From positions 62,001-126,000 of the forward strand of contig JAJFLB010000045.1 of assembly GCA_021772915.1 (NCBI GenBank): a stretch of 64,000 nt of DNA, written 5' to 3'. Below are positions 41,788-51,537 of the stretch, one piece after another. Within the stretch, counting starts at the first letter, position 1. Every line of letters begins with the position of its first letter. The DNA comes from Gammaproteobacteria bacterium. GTDB taxonomy: Bacteria; Pseudomonadota; Gammaproteobacteria; Xanthomonadales; SZUA-36. The notes under the pieces are model-generated. The model did not search any database, had not been told where the DNA came from, and saw nothing but the letters and a program-made list of their open reading frames with translations. The translations under genes and the position numbers were made by a program.

Positions 41788-43257
41788 CTACAGCAAAACC
41801 ACATCAAACTGTTCCTGCGTGTACTGGTCTTCACGTTGAAAGCGGATGGATTTCCCGATCACCTCTTCAAGCTCTGCCACGGTTGTGGATTGATCATCCA
41901 GAATTTTGTCCACGACACCGGTAGACGCAACCACCAATAGTCGACTGGCCTCGAATTGCCGACTGGAACGCATGATCTCCCGGAAGACCTCAAGACAAAC
42001 TGTATCCGTGCTTTTCAACACGCCCTGACCGGAACAAACCGGACAAGGTTCGCACATGAAATGGCCAAGACTTTCGGTGGTTCGCTTGCGGGTCATTTCG
42101 ACCAGGCCCAGGGAAGAAATTTCACAGACGTTGGTCTTGGCATGGTCACGTTCGAGAGCACGCTCCAATGCCAGCATGACTTGTTTTTTGTGCTCTTCGT
42201 CATACATGTCAATGAAGTCGATGATGATAATGCCACCCAGATTACGCAAACGCAGCTGCCTGGCAATCGTATGCGCTGCCTCCAGGTTGGTTTTGTAAAT
42301 GGTTTCTTCCAGCGTGCGGTGACCCACATAGGCCCCGGTATTCACGTCAATGGTGGTCATCGCCTCGGTCTGGTCAATGACCAGGTGTCCACCCGATTTC
42401 AGGTGTGCTTTCCGGTGCAGCGCATTGTCGATTTCATCCTCAGTACCGTACAAATCAAATATCGGACGTTCAGCCGTATAGTATTCAACCCGTTGTTCCC
42501 ATTCGGGTAGAAACCTGCCGGCAAAATCCTTGAGACGGGCAAACTCCTCTCTCGAATCTATACGTACCTTTTCCACTTCCTCATGCATGTGGTCACGCAG
42601 TGCACACAACGGCAGCGAAAGCTCTTCATATATGCATTCGCGGGGCTTACTGCTGCTGATATTGGTCTTGATACTCTCCCAGACCTTCTCCAGATAGGAC
42701 ATATCCGCCGAAAGGGCAAATTCATTCACGTTTTCAGCATTCGTTCGCACAATATAGCCATGCCCACCTTTGTGGTCGCGCAGGGTGGCCAACAGGCCCA
42801 GCAAACGCTCACGCTCGGCCTCATCTTCGATGCGGACGGACACTGCAATGGTCTCGCTGTCAGGCAACAACACCAGGAAACGTGACGGAATACTCAAATT
42901 GGTGGTCAACCGCGCACCTTTGGTTCCTAACGGATCCTTGATGACCTGCACCACCACCTCATCCCCTTCCCGCATCAATGAGGCGATCGGTGGCTCAGGC
43001 GGTGGGTTATCCGGTGACTGTTCACGCTCGACGCGGTGAACATCAGAGGCGTGCAAGAATGCCGTGCGCTCGAGACCCACGTCTATGAAAGCAGCCTGCA
43101 TGCCTGGTAACACGCGGGAAACAGTGCCCTTATAAATATTTCCGAGATAGCCAACATGACTGCTACGTTCCAGGGAAACCTCACGCAACATTCCGTTTTC
43201 AATGACTGCTACACGAGTCTCGGTCGGGGTCACATTAATCAGGATTTCCTCGCTCAT
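41788..43257 (-). CDS. rng: Ribonuclease G
   Basis: Endoribonuclease of the RNase E/G family, 489 aa, that matures 16S rRNA 5' ends and turns over mRNA. An S1 domain (GYLGNIYKGTVSRVLPGMQAAFIDVGLERTAFLHASD) is followed by the catalytic region EAMTTIDVNTGAYVGHRTLEETIYKTNLEAA and the zinc-link CEPCPVCSGQG. It lacks the long C-terminal scaffold of RNase E. Its ATG overlaps the maf stop (ATGA). Confidence 0.97.
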   Translation of the reverse strand: MSEEILINVTPTETRVAVIENGMLREVSLERSSHVGYLGNIYKGTVSRVLPGMQAAFIDVGLERTAFLHASDVHRVEREQSPDNPPPEPPIASLMREGDEVVVQVIKDPLGTKGARLTTNLSIPSRFLVLLPDSETIAVSVRIEDEAERERLLGLLATLRDHKGGHGYIVRTNAENVNEFALSADMSYLEKVWESIKTNISSSKPRECIYEELSLPLCALRDHMHEEVEKVRIDSREEFARLKDFAGRFLPEWEQRVEYYTAERPIFDLYGTEDEIDNALHRKAHLKSGGHLVIDQTEAMTTIDVNTGAYVGHRTLEETIYKTNLEAAHTIARQLRLRNLGGIIIIDFIDMYDEEHKKQVMLALERALERDHAKTNVCEISSLGLVEMTRKRTTESLGHFMCEPCPVCSGQGVLKSTDTVCLEVFREIMRSSRQFEASRLLVVASTGVVDKILDDQSTTVAELEEVIGKSIRFQREDQYTQEQFDVVLL

Positions 43258-43835
43258 ACCAGCAATCCTGCCTTGCGCAACAAACTGGCCGTTTCATACA
43301 GCGGCAAACCCATTACGCCCGAATAACTACCTTCAATACGGCTGACATACTGCCCTGCCCCGCCTTGCACGGCGTAGGCCCCGGCCTTGTCCATGGGCTC
43401 GTCGCTTTGGCAATAATTTTCGATCCAGTTATTCGGCATAACCCCGAATGTTACCGCAGTGATATTCAGAGTTTCCAACATATTGTCAGCTCCAAGCACC
43501 AATGCAACAGCCGTGCACACGTTGTGAGTGCGTCCCGACAACCGTTGCAACATGGTTTCAGCCTCCGACTGCGACCCCGGTTTACCGAGAATATCGCCGT
43601 CCAACAACACGATGGTGTCAGAACCCAGCGTGGGTGTCGCGTTTTTTGCCCGTTTGAACCCCACCTGTGCCTTTTCGCGGGCCATTCGACGCACGTAGTC
43701 TTCCGGGTCCTCACCAACGGCACGGGTTTCATCAATATCCGCCGGCTCAACCCTGAATGTGACCGCCAAGCGCTGCAGTAATTCCCGGCGGCGTGGAGAA
43801 CCCGAGGCCAGTAAAATTGAGTGTTGTATGGTCAT
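43254..43835 (-). CDS. maf: Maf-family nucleotide pyrophosphatase
   Basis: House-cleaning pyrophosphatase for non-canonical or specific nucleoside triphosphates, 193 aa. ILLASGSPRRRELLQRL is the Maf signature, and TLGSDTIVLLDGDILGKPGS holds the catalytic Asp. The start at 43835 overlaps the rlmH stop by 4 bp; the longer frame to 43943 runs inside rlmH. GYYAVQ-like AGAYAVQGGAGQYVSRIEGSYSGVMGLPLYE completes the fold. Confidence 0.95.
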   Translation of the reverse strand: MTIQHSILLASGSPRRRELLQRLAVTFRVEPADIDETRAVGEDPEDYVRRMAREKAQVGFKRAKNATPTLGSDTIVLLDGDILGKPGSQSEAETMLQRLSGRTHNVCTAVALVLGADNMLETLNITAVTFGVMPNNWIENYCQSDEPMDKAGAYAVQGGAGQYVSRIEGSYSGVMGLPLYETASLLRKAGLLV

Positions 43836-44302
43836 GCGCGGTGGTAGGGGTGGTTCTGTGTAATTGTCCAGGCCCGGTATAACTGTTCGGCAATCACAAC
43901 CCTCACCAGGGGATGGGGCAGGGTCAACGGCCCCAACGACCATCGGTTATCGGCCTTTTGAGTGATATCGGCAGCGATGCCGTCAGGCCCACCAATCATG
44001 AATCCAACGTCACGGCCATCACCCATCCAGGCCTCGAGGTTTGCTGCCAGCTCCTCAGTTGACCAGGCCCGGCCTTCAACATCCAGTGCAATGACCCTCG
44101 CACCTGCCGGCATGGCCGTAAAAAGCGCCTGGCTTTCAAGTGCCTTCAAGCGTTGGGTCGTACCGGCTTTTCCACGCTTTTTGAGGGGAATCTCACGTAT
44201 ATCCAAACGCAGGTTACGGGGCATCCTGCGGGCATATTCGGTCCATGCTTCATTCACCCAGCGTGGCATTCGCTGGCCAACGGCGGCCACCAGCAGCTGC
44301 AT
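43832..44302 (-). CDS. rlmH: 23S rRNA (pseudouridine1915-N3)-methyltransferase RlmH
   Basis: SPOUT methyltransferase of 156 aa that methylates pseudouridine 1915 in helix 69 on assembled ribosomes. VGFMIGGPDGI forms the AdoMet knot, and SLGPLTLPHPLVRVVIAEQLYRAWTITQNHPYHRA, with the invariant C-terminal HPYHR, is diagnostic. It follows rsfS with a 3-bp gap, the usual pairing. Confidence 0.98.
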   Translation of the reverse strand: MQLLVAAVGQRMPRWVNEAWTEYARRMPRNLRLDIREIPLKKRGKAGTTQRLKALESQALFTAMPAGARVIALDVEGRAWSTEELAANLEAWMGDGRDVGFMIGGPDGIAADITQKADNRWSLGPLTLPHPLVRVVIAEQLYRAWTITQNHPYHRA

Positions 44303-44305
44303 GGC

Positions 44306-44689
44306 TCAGGTAGAACTGTTTATGCCGCTGCGGCGCTCGATGCTGACTTCCCACAACTTTTCGAGATTGTAAAACTCCCGGGTCTGGGGAAGCATCAGGT
44401 GCACGATAACGTCATTCAAATCCACCAGTACCCACTCGCCTTCCCGCGCGCCTTCAACACCCAATGGCGGTGTCCCGGCGACCTTTGCCCTGACGACCAG
44501 GTTCTCAGCCATGGATTTCACATGCCGTCTTGAATTGCCCGAAGCGATCACCATGCACTCTGTCAATGGACTATTGCCTGAAACATCGATCAGCTGGATA
44601 TCGAGGGCCTTGAAATCTTCTAGGGAGGAAACAACGAGTTCTTGTAACTGTTCGCTGGATAATTCGTCACGAGCCGGTTGGGTATTCAA
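44306..44689 (-). CDS. rsfS: Ribosomal silencing factor RsfS
   Basis: Binds uL14 on the 50S subunit and blocks subunit joining in poor nutrient conditions, 127 aa. VSSLEDFKALDIQLIDVSGNSPLTECMVIASGNSRRHVKSMAENLV and WVLVDLNDVIVHLMLPQTREFYNLEKLW are family motifs. In most gammaproteobacteria nadD lies just upstream; here a 303-bp spacer with a palindromic element separates them. Confidence 0.97.
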   Translation of the reverse strand: MNTQPARDELSSEQLQELVVSSLEDFKALDIQLIDVSGNSPLTECMVIASGNSRRHVKSMAENLVVRAKVAGTPPLGVEGAREGEWVLVDLNDVIVHLMLPQTREFYNLEKLWEVSIERRSGINSST

Positions 44690-44766
44690 ATTCAGTCAGT
44701 ACTCTGTAGGAAACAGGTTCAATTTTAGCCCCCAACGTGGGTGGCGTAAAGCACCGCTGGTTCGGG

Positions 44767-44963
44767 CACCCGGGAGCTTGTCTGTTTGTGTTCCCGGCTC
44801 CGCGGCCCTTCGGGCTGCCCTCACGGTCAGGTCGTCTTAACGGGGCCAACCGTACAAGGCGTCCTGCCCTGGACGGTTTGAAATGGGCATCCCGCCCATT
44901 TCTCCCCTAACGACCCGTCCGCTCGGCGCTTCGAGGTCAAACAAACAGACAAGCTCCCGGGTG
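44767..44963. repeat. 197-bp element with perfect 22-bp terminal inverted repeats
   Basis: Left end 44767-44788 (CACCCGGGAGCTTGTCTGTTTG) is the exact reverse complement of the right end 44942-44963. The interior carries further small palindromes, such as GAAATGGG..CCCATTTC near 44879-44901 and CGTCC..GGACG near 44861-44875, and no convincing protein. This fits a MITE-like or other non-autonomous palindromic element inserted between nadD and rsfS. No clear target-site duplication is visible, and there is only one copy in the window. Confidence 0.8.
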
Positions 44964-44992
44964 GCTGGATGCCCCATCTCGCCAATTAACCG

Positions 44993-45646
44993 CTAATCAG
45001 GTCGATACAGCTTGTGTTGGTTAATGTACCGCATTACAGAATCAGGCAGCATGGACCCGGGTGAGCGACCTGCACCAATAATGTCCTTAATACCGGATGC
45101 AGATATGTCGTTGGCAGCCACTTCCAGGGTCAGCACCCGACCCGCTTCCAACCCTTGAAGCTCCCGCACCGTTGTTATTTCCCGTGGGTGAATTTGTTGC
45201 GCCAATTCAATTGGGTATTCGGTGATTACCTGTGGCCGAGTCAAAATGATGATGTGTGCGAGCACAAACAATTCCCGCCAGCGGTGCCAGCGGCGCAGGT
45301 CATTGACAGCATCCTGTCCGAGAAGCAGCAATAATGGCCGTTGCGGAAACTCCACGCGCAATTCCTGCAAGGTATCCACCATAAAAGACGGACCTCGGCG
45401 ATCAAGTTCACGTTCGTCAATTCCCAACCCGGGAAACTCCTTCAGTGCCTGGCGTAGCATGTCCAATCGTTGCCGATTGGTTGCCTGCGGTGGGTTACGG
45501 TGAGGAGGCTGGCCCGCGGGGAGCATAAAAACGGATTCGAGATTCAATTGCCGGCGCGCATCGTCCGCACAGCGCAAGTGTCCATAGTGCACCGGGTCAA
45601 AGGTGCCACCGAACAGGGCCAGCGGTTTGCTAGTGGTTTCGTGCAT
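44993..45646 (-). CDS. nadD: Nicotinate-nucleotide adenylyltransferase
   Basis: Adenylates nicotinate mononucleotide in NAD synthesis, 217 aa. LFGGTFDPVHYGHLRCADDAR is the nucleotidyl-transfer motif (GxFDPxHxGH), LLGQDAVNDLRRWHRW is the conserved middle, and ISASGIKDIIGAGRS replaces the usual ISSTxIR motif with Lys for the first Arg. It lies between holA and rsfS in the usual order. Confidence 0.96.
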   Translation of the reverse strand: MHETTSKPLALFGGTFDPVHYGHLRCADDARRQLNLESVFMLPAGQPPHRNPPQATNRQRLDMLRQALKEFPGLGIDERELDRRGPSFMVDTLQELRVEFPQRPLLLLLGQDAVNDLRRWHRWRELFVLAHIIILTRPQVITEYPIELAQQIHPREITTVRELQGLEAGRVLTLEVAANDISASGIKDIIGAGRSPGSMLPDSVMRYINQHKLYRPD

Positions 45647-45652
45647 TAAATC

Positions 45653-46651
45653 TCAGGCAGCCAGACTTGCCAACAAGTTCTCCAGGGTTTGCCATGGGTC
45701 ACCCGGGGCTCTCCCTTTGCTTTGCCGGTCAACCGTCAGGAGCAACTTGAAGGCACCAAAAAACTTACGTGTGTCTAACCTGCGGGCGGCTGCTCTCACC
45801 ACCTGTTGCCGGCTGTGCCAGACATTTAATCGTCTGAACACCGCGGACTCCGATTCGCCACTGCGCATGGCAAGTCTGAAAGACTCCGCGGTTTTAAGTT
45901 CTTTTGTCAGTGCGCCCATGATCATTGGCAGTGGTGTATCGACACGCCGCAGACCGGAAACAACACGTAGTCCGGCCGATAAATTTCCATTCAACATGTG
46001 TTCTGCAAGCGTGAACGCATCAAAACGACTGCTGTCGGCCACGGCCCGCAAAACATCATCAACAGTGATCTTGCACGCGCCTTTAAGCAGCGCAAGGCGG
46101 TCTATTTCCTGGCTGGCTGCAAGCAGGTTGCCTTCGAGACGGTCGGCGAGTAACTCCACCACTTCCGCCTCGGGCTGCATACCGTGTTGCCGCATGCGCC
46201 GCTCCAGCCAGCCCGGTAACTCACGCGCCTTGACCGGCCAGACATCAACTCGTTCACCGGCCTTTCCCAGCCCTGCGGCCCACTTTGACTTTCTTGAACT
46301 GGCATCCCATTGCTCACAGCTGACCAGCAATACAAGATCGGGATCGGGTGATTCTGCCCACTCTGTCAGAACTTTTGCACCCTCACGACCCGGCTTGCCA
46401 GTTCGTAATCGCAGATCAATCAGCTTGCGGCTGGCAAACAGCGAGGGAGTTGCCGCCCGCTGCAGTTCCGACCAGTCAAACTTGCCATCAACATGCAACA
46501 ACTCGCGTTCATCAAAGCCCTGTGCTTTTGCCGCCTCCCTGATCTGGTCACAGCACTCCTGTACCAGCAAGGGCTCTTCACCGCCAATCAGGTAAACCGG
46601 TGCCAGACCCCGTTGCAGGCTGCCGGCAAGTTGTTGGACACCTATTGACAC
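45653..46651 (-). CDS. holA: DNA polymerase III subunit delta
   Basis: Clamp-loader subunit that opens the beta ring, 332 aa (E. coli 343). PVYLIGGEEPLLVQECCDQIREAA at the N-terminus, LLVSCEQWDASSRKSKW in the middle and FKLLLTVDRQSKG near the end match HolA. It lies directly after lptE and 6 bp before nadD, the standard leuS-lptE-holA-nadD order. Confidence 0.96.
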   Translation of the reverse strand: MSIGVQQLAGSLQRGLAPVYLIGGEEPLLVQECCDQIREAAKAQGFDERELLHVDGKFDWSELQRAATPSLFASRKLIDLRLRTGKPGREGAKVLTEWAESPDPDLVLLVSCEQWDASSRKSKWAAGLGKAGERVDVWPVKARELPGWLERRMRQHGMQPEAEVVELLADRLEGNLLAASQEIDRLALLKGACKITVDDVLRAVADSSRFDAFTLAEHMLNGNLSAGLRVVSGLRRVDTPLPMIMGALTKELKTAESFRLAMRSGESESAVFRRLNVWHSRQQVVRAAARRLDTRKFFGAFKLLLTVDRQSKGRAPGDPWQTLENLLASLAA

Positions 46652-46699
46652 CCGGCAGCCTCCAAGCGTGCCGGTGTAGGGAAGTTGAACACCATACGC

Positions 46700-47185
46700 T
46701 TACTTTCCGAAGGTTCCCAAACGTCTGATGACCATGCGAGCCATGCTGTCAGACAACTCGTTACTCAAGAATTCAAATTCCCGTTCTGAAGCCAGAATAT
46801 TGCTTGCATTAAAACTGTACACGCGGCTTTGTTCGAAGGACTGCAGCGGAATCAATTCCTTACCCTTGCTATCCACCAAACGAAACTGAACCGTGTGGCG
46901 TACCCGGAACTCACGCACCCGGGCCCCTTCTCCAATGGACTGAATTTCCCTGCGTATGCTGTTGAGTGGAATTTCAAAGGTCGCCGTGGCTTCACCCGAG
47001 CGTACAAGCTGTACCCCGTTTTGCTCCAACAGGGATTTGATGCGCCGTGCAAACTCACTCTGGGGAGCCTGGATGATCAACCGGGTACGGGCCATATCAG
47101 GTGGTAACTCCACCCGCGTTTGCAGCTTGAAGCCACAGGCCGAAACCAGTGCGAATATGCTAAACAACAGAATCAAACGACGCAT
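46700..47185 (-). CDS. lptE: LPS-assembly lipoprotein LptE
   Basis: Outer-membrane lipoprotein that plugs LptD and helps place lipopolysaccharide on the cell surface, 161 aa. The lipobox LVSAC puts the modified Cys at residue 17 after a short hydrophobic signal. GFKLQTRVELPPDMARTRLI is a typical mature start. It sits between leuS and holA. Its presence shows an LPS-bearing Gram-negative envelope. Confidence 0.95.
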   Translation of the reverse strand: MRRLILLFSIFALVSACGFKLQTRVELPPDMARTRLIIQAPQSEFARRIKSLLEQNGVQLVRSGEATATFEIPLNSIRREIQSIGEGARVREFRVRHTVQFRLVDSKGKELIPLQSFEQSRVYSFNASNILASEREFEFLSNELSDSMARMVIRRLGTFGK

Positions 47186-47216
47186 GTGTTTGCTCTTGGA
47201 AAAAACTTCAGACCGC

Positions 47217-49826
47217 TCATCCTACAACGATATTCAGTAATCTGTCAGGAATATGAATGACCTTACGGACATCTTTGCCTTGCATATGCCGGGTTACGTT
47301 CTGTTCAGCCATGGCAACGGCAAGGGCTTGCTCCTGGTCCGCGCCGGGCTCCAATTCAACGCGGCCCCGTAATTTACCATTGACCTGTACAACCAAGGTT
47401 ACCTGGTCCCGCACCCGCGCCGTGTCTTCGGCCAGCGGCCAGGGGGTCACAACCACACTGCCGGTCTCACCCAGCAACTCCCACAGGGCTTCGCACACAT
47501 GTGGTGTAATCGGCGCCAACAACCGCACGATGACCTTCCACGCTTCATCCAGGACAGCACGACCCTGCAAGCTGCGGTCATCAAAACGACCAAGGTGGTT
47601 AGTCAATTCCATCACCGCGGCAATGGCTGTATTGAAGGTGTGCCGTCTTCCAATGTCGTCGCTGACCTTGGAGATCGTGTCGTGTAGGTAACGACGTATG
47701 GTCTTTTGTTCGGCCGTTAATGCGTCGGTATCCAATGCTTCTGCAGGACCCTCGGCAACGTGCTCAGAAACCATTGACCAAAGTCTGCGCAGGAAACGGA
47801 AAGCACCTTCGACACCGGTGTCAGACCACTCCAGTGACTGGTCAGGTGGCGAGGCGAACATCGAAAACAGACGCACGGTATCCGCGCCGAAACGATCGAC
47901 GAGGTTTTCGGGGTCGACACCATTGTTTTTCGACTTGGACATTTTCTCCGGCACGCCAAGAACCACCGGCAGACCATCGTCTAAAGCACGTGCACCGGTA
48001 ATTTTACCTTTCTCGTCCCGCTCTACCTCAACATCTGCAGGGTTAATCCAGATGGTGGCGCCATCATCACCCTCGCGACGGAATGTCTCGGCAATCACCA
48101 TGCCCTGGCACAGCAAGCGGGTGGCCGGTTCAGTGGATTTCAGCATGCCTGCCGCGTGCAGGAGCTTGTGGTAGAAACGAAAGTACATCAGGTGCAGGAT
48201 GGCGTGCTCAATACCGCCGATGTACTGGTCTACCGGCAACCAGTAGTTGGCGCGTTCATCGACCATGCTGTCAGCTTCCGGGGAGCAATAGCGCGCGTAA
48301 TACCAGGACGATTCCATAAAGGTGTCAAAGGTATCGGTTTCCCTTTCAGCCTCGTCACCACATTGTGGGCAGGGGGTTTTGCGCCATTCGGGATCGGCTT
48401 TCAAGGGTGAGCTTACACCCATGAAACTGACATCTTCCGGCAATACCACCGGCAATTGCTCCTCCGGTACCGGCAAGGTGCCACACTGCGGACAGTAAAT
48501 GACTGGAATCGGACAACCCCAATAACGTTGCCGGCTTACACCCCAGTCACGCAGACGAAAATTCACCTTACGCTCACCGATGCCCTCTGCTTCGAGCCAC
48601 TGCATGGCCTTTTCTATGGCATCATCAACACCGAGACCGTCCAGCCACTCGCTGTTTACAGCCACACCTTCGCCTATATACGCCTCGCCTTTCCAATCGG
48701 TGGGGGGTTGCACGGTGCGGATAATAGGCAAATCATATGCCTTGGCAAAATCCCAATCCCGTTGATCCTGACCGGGCACCGCCATGATCGCGCCAGTGCC
48801 GTATCCCATCAGCACATAGTCGGCAATATAAAGTGGCACGGCTTTGGCCGTGAACGGGTTAAATAAATAGGCCCCGGTATCAGCACCCCGTTTGTCCAGT
48901 GTGCCTTCCGCCGAAGTACGGTCAGCCTCGGTGGCCTGGCGCACTGACTCGATCAACGCTTCGACCTGGTCGCGGCAAGCACTGGTCGTAACTTTTGCAA
49001 CCAGTGGATGTTCGGGTGCGAGTACCGCATAGGTCATACCAAATGATGTATCCGGGCGGGTGGTAAATACGCTTACAGAGGGTGCGTCGGGAGCGATTTC
49101 GCCCTTTGCATTACACAACTGCATCTCAAACTCTGCACCTTCTGAACGACCGATCCAGTTTCGCTGCATGGTCTTGACCGCTTCCGGCCACTCGTCCAGT
49201 TTATCCAGACCATCGAGTAGTTCATCGGCGTAATCAGTGATACGCAAAAACCATTGTGGAATGCTGCGGCGTTCAACCACCGCCCCGGAACGCCAACCCC
49301 GGCCGTCCACGACCTGCTCATTGGCCAGTACGGTCTGATCAACCGGATCCCAGTTCACCTCGGAATCTTTTCGGTAGGCCACACCTTCTTTCATCAGGCG
49401 CGTAAACAGCAATTGTTCCCAGTGGTAATACTCCGGCTTGCAAGTGGCCAGTTCACGCGACCAGTCGTAGGCAAAACCAAGTCGTTGTAACTGTGCGCGC
49501 ATGTGATCAATATTGGCGTAGGTCCACTTGGCAGGCGCCGTATTGTTTTTGATCGCAGCATTTTCTGCCGGTAGACCAAATGCATCCCAACCCATGGGTT
49601 GCAAAACGTTTTTTCCCAGCATGCGCTGGTGGCGGCTGATAACATCACCAATGGTGTAGTTGCGCACGTGTCCCATGTGCAAGGCACCCGACGGGTACGG
49701 CAGCATTGAGAGGCAGTAAAACTTTTCTTTCTCAGAATCTTCCGTTGCCAGGTAAACCTTGCCGTCGTCCCATCCTGCCTGGACACGTTTTTCGATCTCT
49801 GCTGGATTGTAAGGGCTTGGTTGCAT
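47217..49826 (-). CDS. leuS: Leucyl-tRNA synthetase
   Basis: Class I synthetase of 869 aa. PYPSGALHMGHVRNYTIGD holds the HIGH-type motif near residue 50, the CP1 editing domain is present (FTTRPDTSFGMTY), and EKMSKSKNNGVDP is the KMSKS loop in the last third. YCPQCGTLPVPEEQLP and CPQCGDEAERETD form the zinc domains. First gene of the leuS-lptE-holA-nadD block. Confidence 0.98.
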   Translation of the reverse strand: MQPSPYNPAEIEKRVQAGWDDGKVYLATEDSEKEKFYCLSMLPYPSGALHMGHVRNYTIGDVISRHQRMLGKNVLQPMGWDAFGLPAENAAIKNNTAPAKWTYANIDHMRAQLQRLGFAYDWSRELATCKPEYYHWEQLLFTRLMKEGVAYRKDSEVNWDPVDQTVLANEQVVDGRGWRSGAVVERRSIPQWFLRITDYADELLDGLDKLDEWPEAVKTMQRNWIGRSEGAEFEMQLCNAKGEIAPDAPSVSVFTTRPDTSFGMTYAVLAPEHPLVAKVTTSACRDQVEALIESVRQATEADRTSAEGTLDKRGADTGAYLFNPFTAKAVPLYIADYVLMGYGTGAIMAVPGQDQRDWDFAKAYDLPIIRTVQPPTDWKGEAYIGEGVAVNSEWLDGLGVDDAIEKAMQWLEAEGIGERKVNFRLRDWGVSRQRYWGCPIPVIYCPQCGTLPVPEEQLPVVLPEDVSFMGVSSPLKADPEWRKTPCPQCGDEAERETDTFDTFMESSWYYARYCSPEADSMVDERANYWLPVDQYIGGIEHAILHLMYFRFYHKLLHAAGMLKSTEPATRLLCQGMVIAETFRREGDDGATIWINPADVEVERDEKGKITGARALDDGLPVVLGVPEKMSKSKNNGVDPENLVDRFGADTVRLFSMFASPPDQSLEWSDTGVEGAFRFLRRLWSMVSEHVAEGPAEALDTDALTAEQKTIRRYLHDTISKVSDDIGRRHTFNTAIAAVMELTNHLGRFDDRSLQGRAVLDEAWKVIVRLLAPITPHVCEALWELLGETGSVVVTPWPLAEDTARVRDQVTLVVQVNGKLRGRVELEPGADQEQALAVAMAEQNVTRHMQGKDVRKVIHIPDRLLNIVVG

Positions 49827-49965
49827 GCTGGTTATCCGGTCCGTTGCCGACGGGCTCTCTATTCGGGTTAACAGGAATGCGAAGCATAACCGACCTCGCG
49901 CGCAGATTGCACCAAGGTGGACCCTGCATCGTCAATTACCCGTAGAATTTATCCCCTGGATGGTC

Positions 49966-51537
49966 TTACTTCTTGCTGTGAATGTAGTCCAGAATAGCAT
50001 CCAGACCGTAGTTCGCAGGAATCTCATGTGACAAATCTTGCAGCGCTGGCTGGATAGCATTCGCCAGCACTTTACCCAACTCAACACCAAACTGGTCGAA
50101 GGGATTGGTGCCCCACAGGAAATTCTCTACAAAAACCTTGTGTTCATACAAGGCCAGTAACTGGCCAAGACTGGCAGGGGACAGTTCATCCAGCAAGATC
50201 ACTTCAGACGGCCGATTACCCGGCATCTGTCGGTGTGTGTCCGGTGTGCCGGATTTTTCTTCGCCGCCAGTCCCCCTGGCCAACGCAGTCGCCTGTGCCA
50301 GCATATTCGCGAGAACACTCGCGTGAGCTTCCACGTCAGCATGGTCCGGACGGATAACACCGATAAAACTCAAAGGCACGATGTCCGTGCCCTGGTGAAA
50401 CATCTGAAACAATGAGTGCTGTGCATCGGTACCCGGCTCGCCAAACACCACTGGCGCCGTATCGCAGTCAACCGAGGTGCCCTGTTGATCGACTGATTTA
50501 CCCCCCGACTCCATTACCAGTTGTTGCAAGTATGCCGGTAACGAGCGCAAACGGTGATCATAGGGAATAACTGCCTGGGTCGGGTAGCCACAGACATTGC
50601 GGTGCCAGATGCCCGTCAACGCCATCAACACGGGCAGGTTCTCCTCGCCTGGCGCCGTCCGGAAGTGGTGATCCATTTCTGCCGCGCCCTGCAGAAATTG
50701 CTGAAATGCGTTTGCCCCCATGACAGCGGCTGCCGCCAGACTCACGGCTGACCAGATCGAGTACCGTCCACCAACCCAGGCGGGCAGATACAGGATATTT
50801 GCGGATGGGATTCCAAATGCTTCCGCTTTTGACAGATCCTGACTGACAGCAAACAGGCGATGGGCAGCGTCATCCTTACCCAGCCTCTGCTCCAGCCACT
50901 GCATTACCCGGCTCGCGTGCAAAAGTGTTTCACCGGTTGTGAAGCTCTTCGTGGCAATGACGACAGCAGTTTCAGCGGGATCCAGACCCGCCAATACCTT
51001 GCTGCGATGGTGTGCGTCCACGGAAGACAAAAAATGAACCTGCAACAATGAGTCCGCACCGAGAGCCTCGATCAGCAAACGCGGTCCGAGCACCGAACCG
51101 CCTATGCCAATATGAATAATGTGACGGACAGGTTGATCGGACTTACCGGGTAAATGCCCCGCAGCGAACGCCGTTGCATAACTGAATAATTTCTCACGCG
51201 CCTGGGTGACCCGGGTAAGGGCCTGTGGCTCCAGTTTGTGCAACACATCGTCACTTCGCATGGCCATGTGAAGTGCAGCCTTCTGCTCGGTGACATTGAC
51301 TACCTGTGCATCAAAGAGCCGTTCACGGGCTTTTTGAACATCGCATTCTTCAGCCAGCCCCAACAATTTTTCCAGAACTTCCTGATCCACAGTGGTACGG
51401 GAAAAATCCAGCAACAATTTGCCTGAACTGGCACTAAAACCCGTGAACCGGCCAGACTCCATCAACAGCTCAGATAGCAACTTATTTGACTTATTTATGT
51501 TGTATTTTTGCAACATTAAGTGAAGTTTATGGTTCAT
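49966..51537 (-). CDS. pgi: Glucose-6-phosphate isomerase
   Basis: Interconverts glucose 6-phosphate and fructose 6-phosphate, 523 aa (E. coli 549). IGIGGSVLGPRLLIEAL, VGGRYSIWSAVSLAAA and QQLVMESGGKSVDQQG are active-site blocks, and LLWGTNPFDQFGVELGKVLA is the C-terminal signature. It is preceded by a 381-bp gap, not by panC as in many relatives. Confidence 0.97.
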   Translation of the reverse strand: MNHKLHLMLQKYNINKSNKLLSELLMESGRFTGFSASSGKLLLDFSRTTVDQEVLEKLLGLAEECDVQKARERLFDAQVVNVTEQKAALHMAMRSDDVLHKLEPQALTRVTQAREKLFSYATAFAAGHLPGKSDQPVRHIIHIGIGGSVLGPRLLIEALGADSLLQVHFLSSVDAHHRSKVLAGLDPAETAVVIATKSFTTGETLLHASRVMQWLEQRLGKDDAAHRLFAVSQDLSKAEAFGIPSANILYLPAWVGGRYSIWSAVSLAAAAVMGANAFQQFLQGAAEMDHHFRTAPGEENLPVLMALTGIWHRNVCGYPTQAVIPYDHRLRSLPAYLQQLVMESGGKSVDQQGTSVDCDTAPVVFGEPGTDAQHSLFQMFHQGTDIVPLSFIGVIRPDHADVEAHASVLANMLAQATALARGTGGEEKSGTPDTHRQMPGNRPSEVILLDELSPASLGQLLALYEHKVFVENFLWGTNPFDQFGVELGKVLANAIQPALQDLSHEIPANYGLDAILDYIHSKK

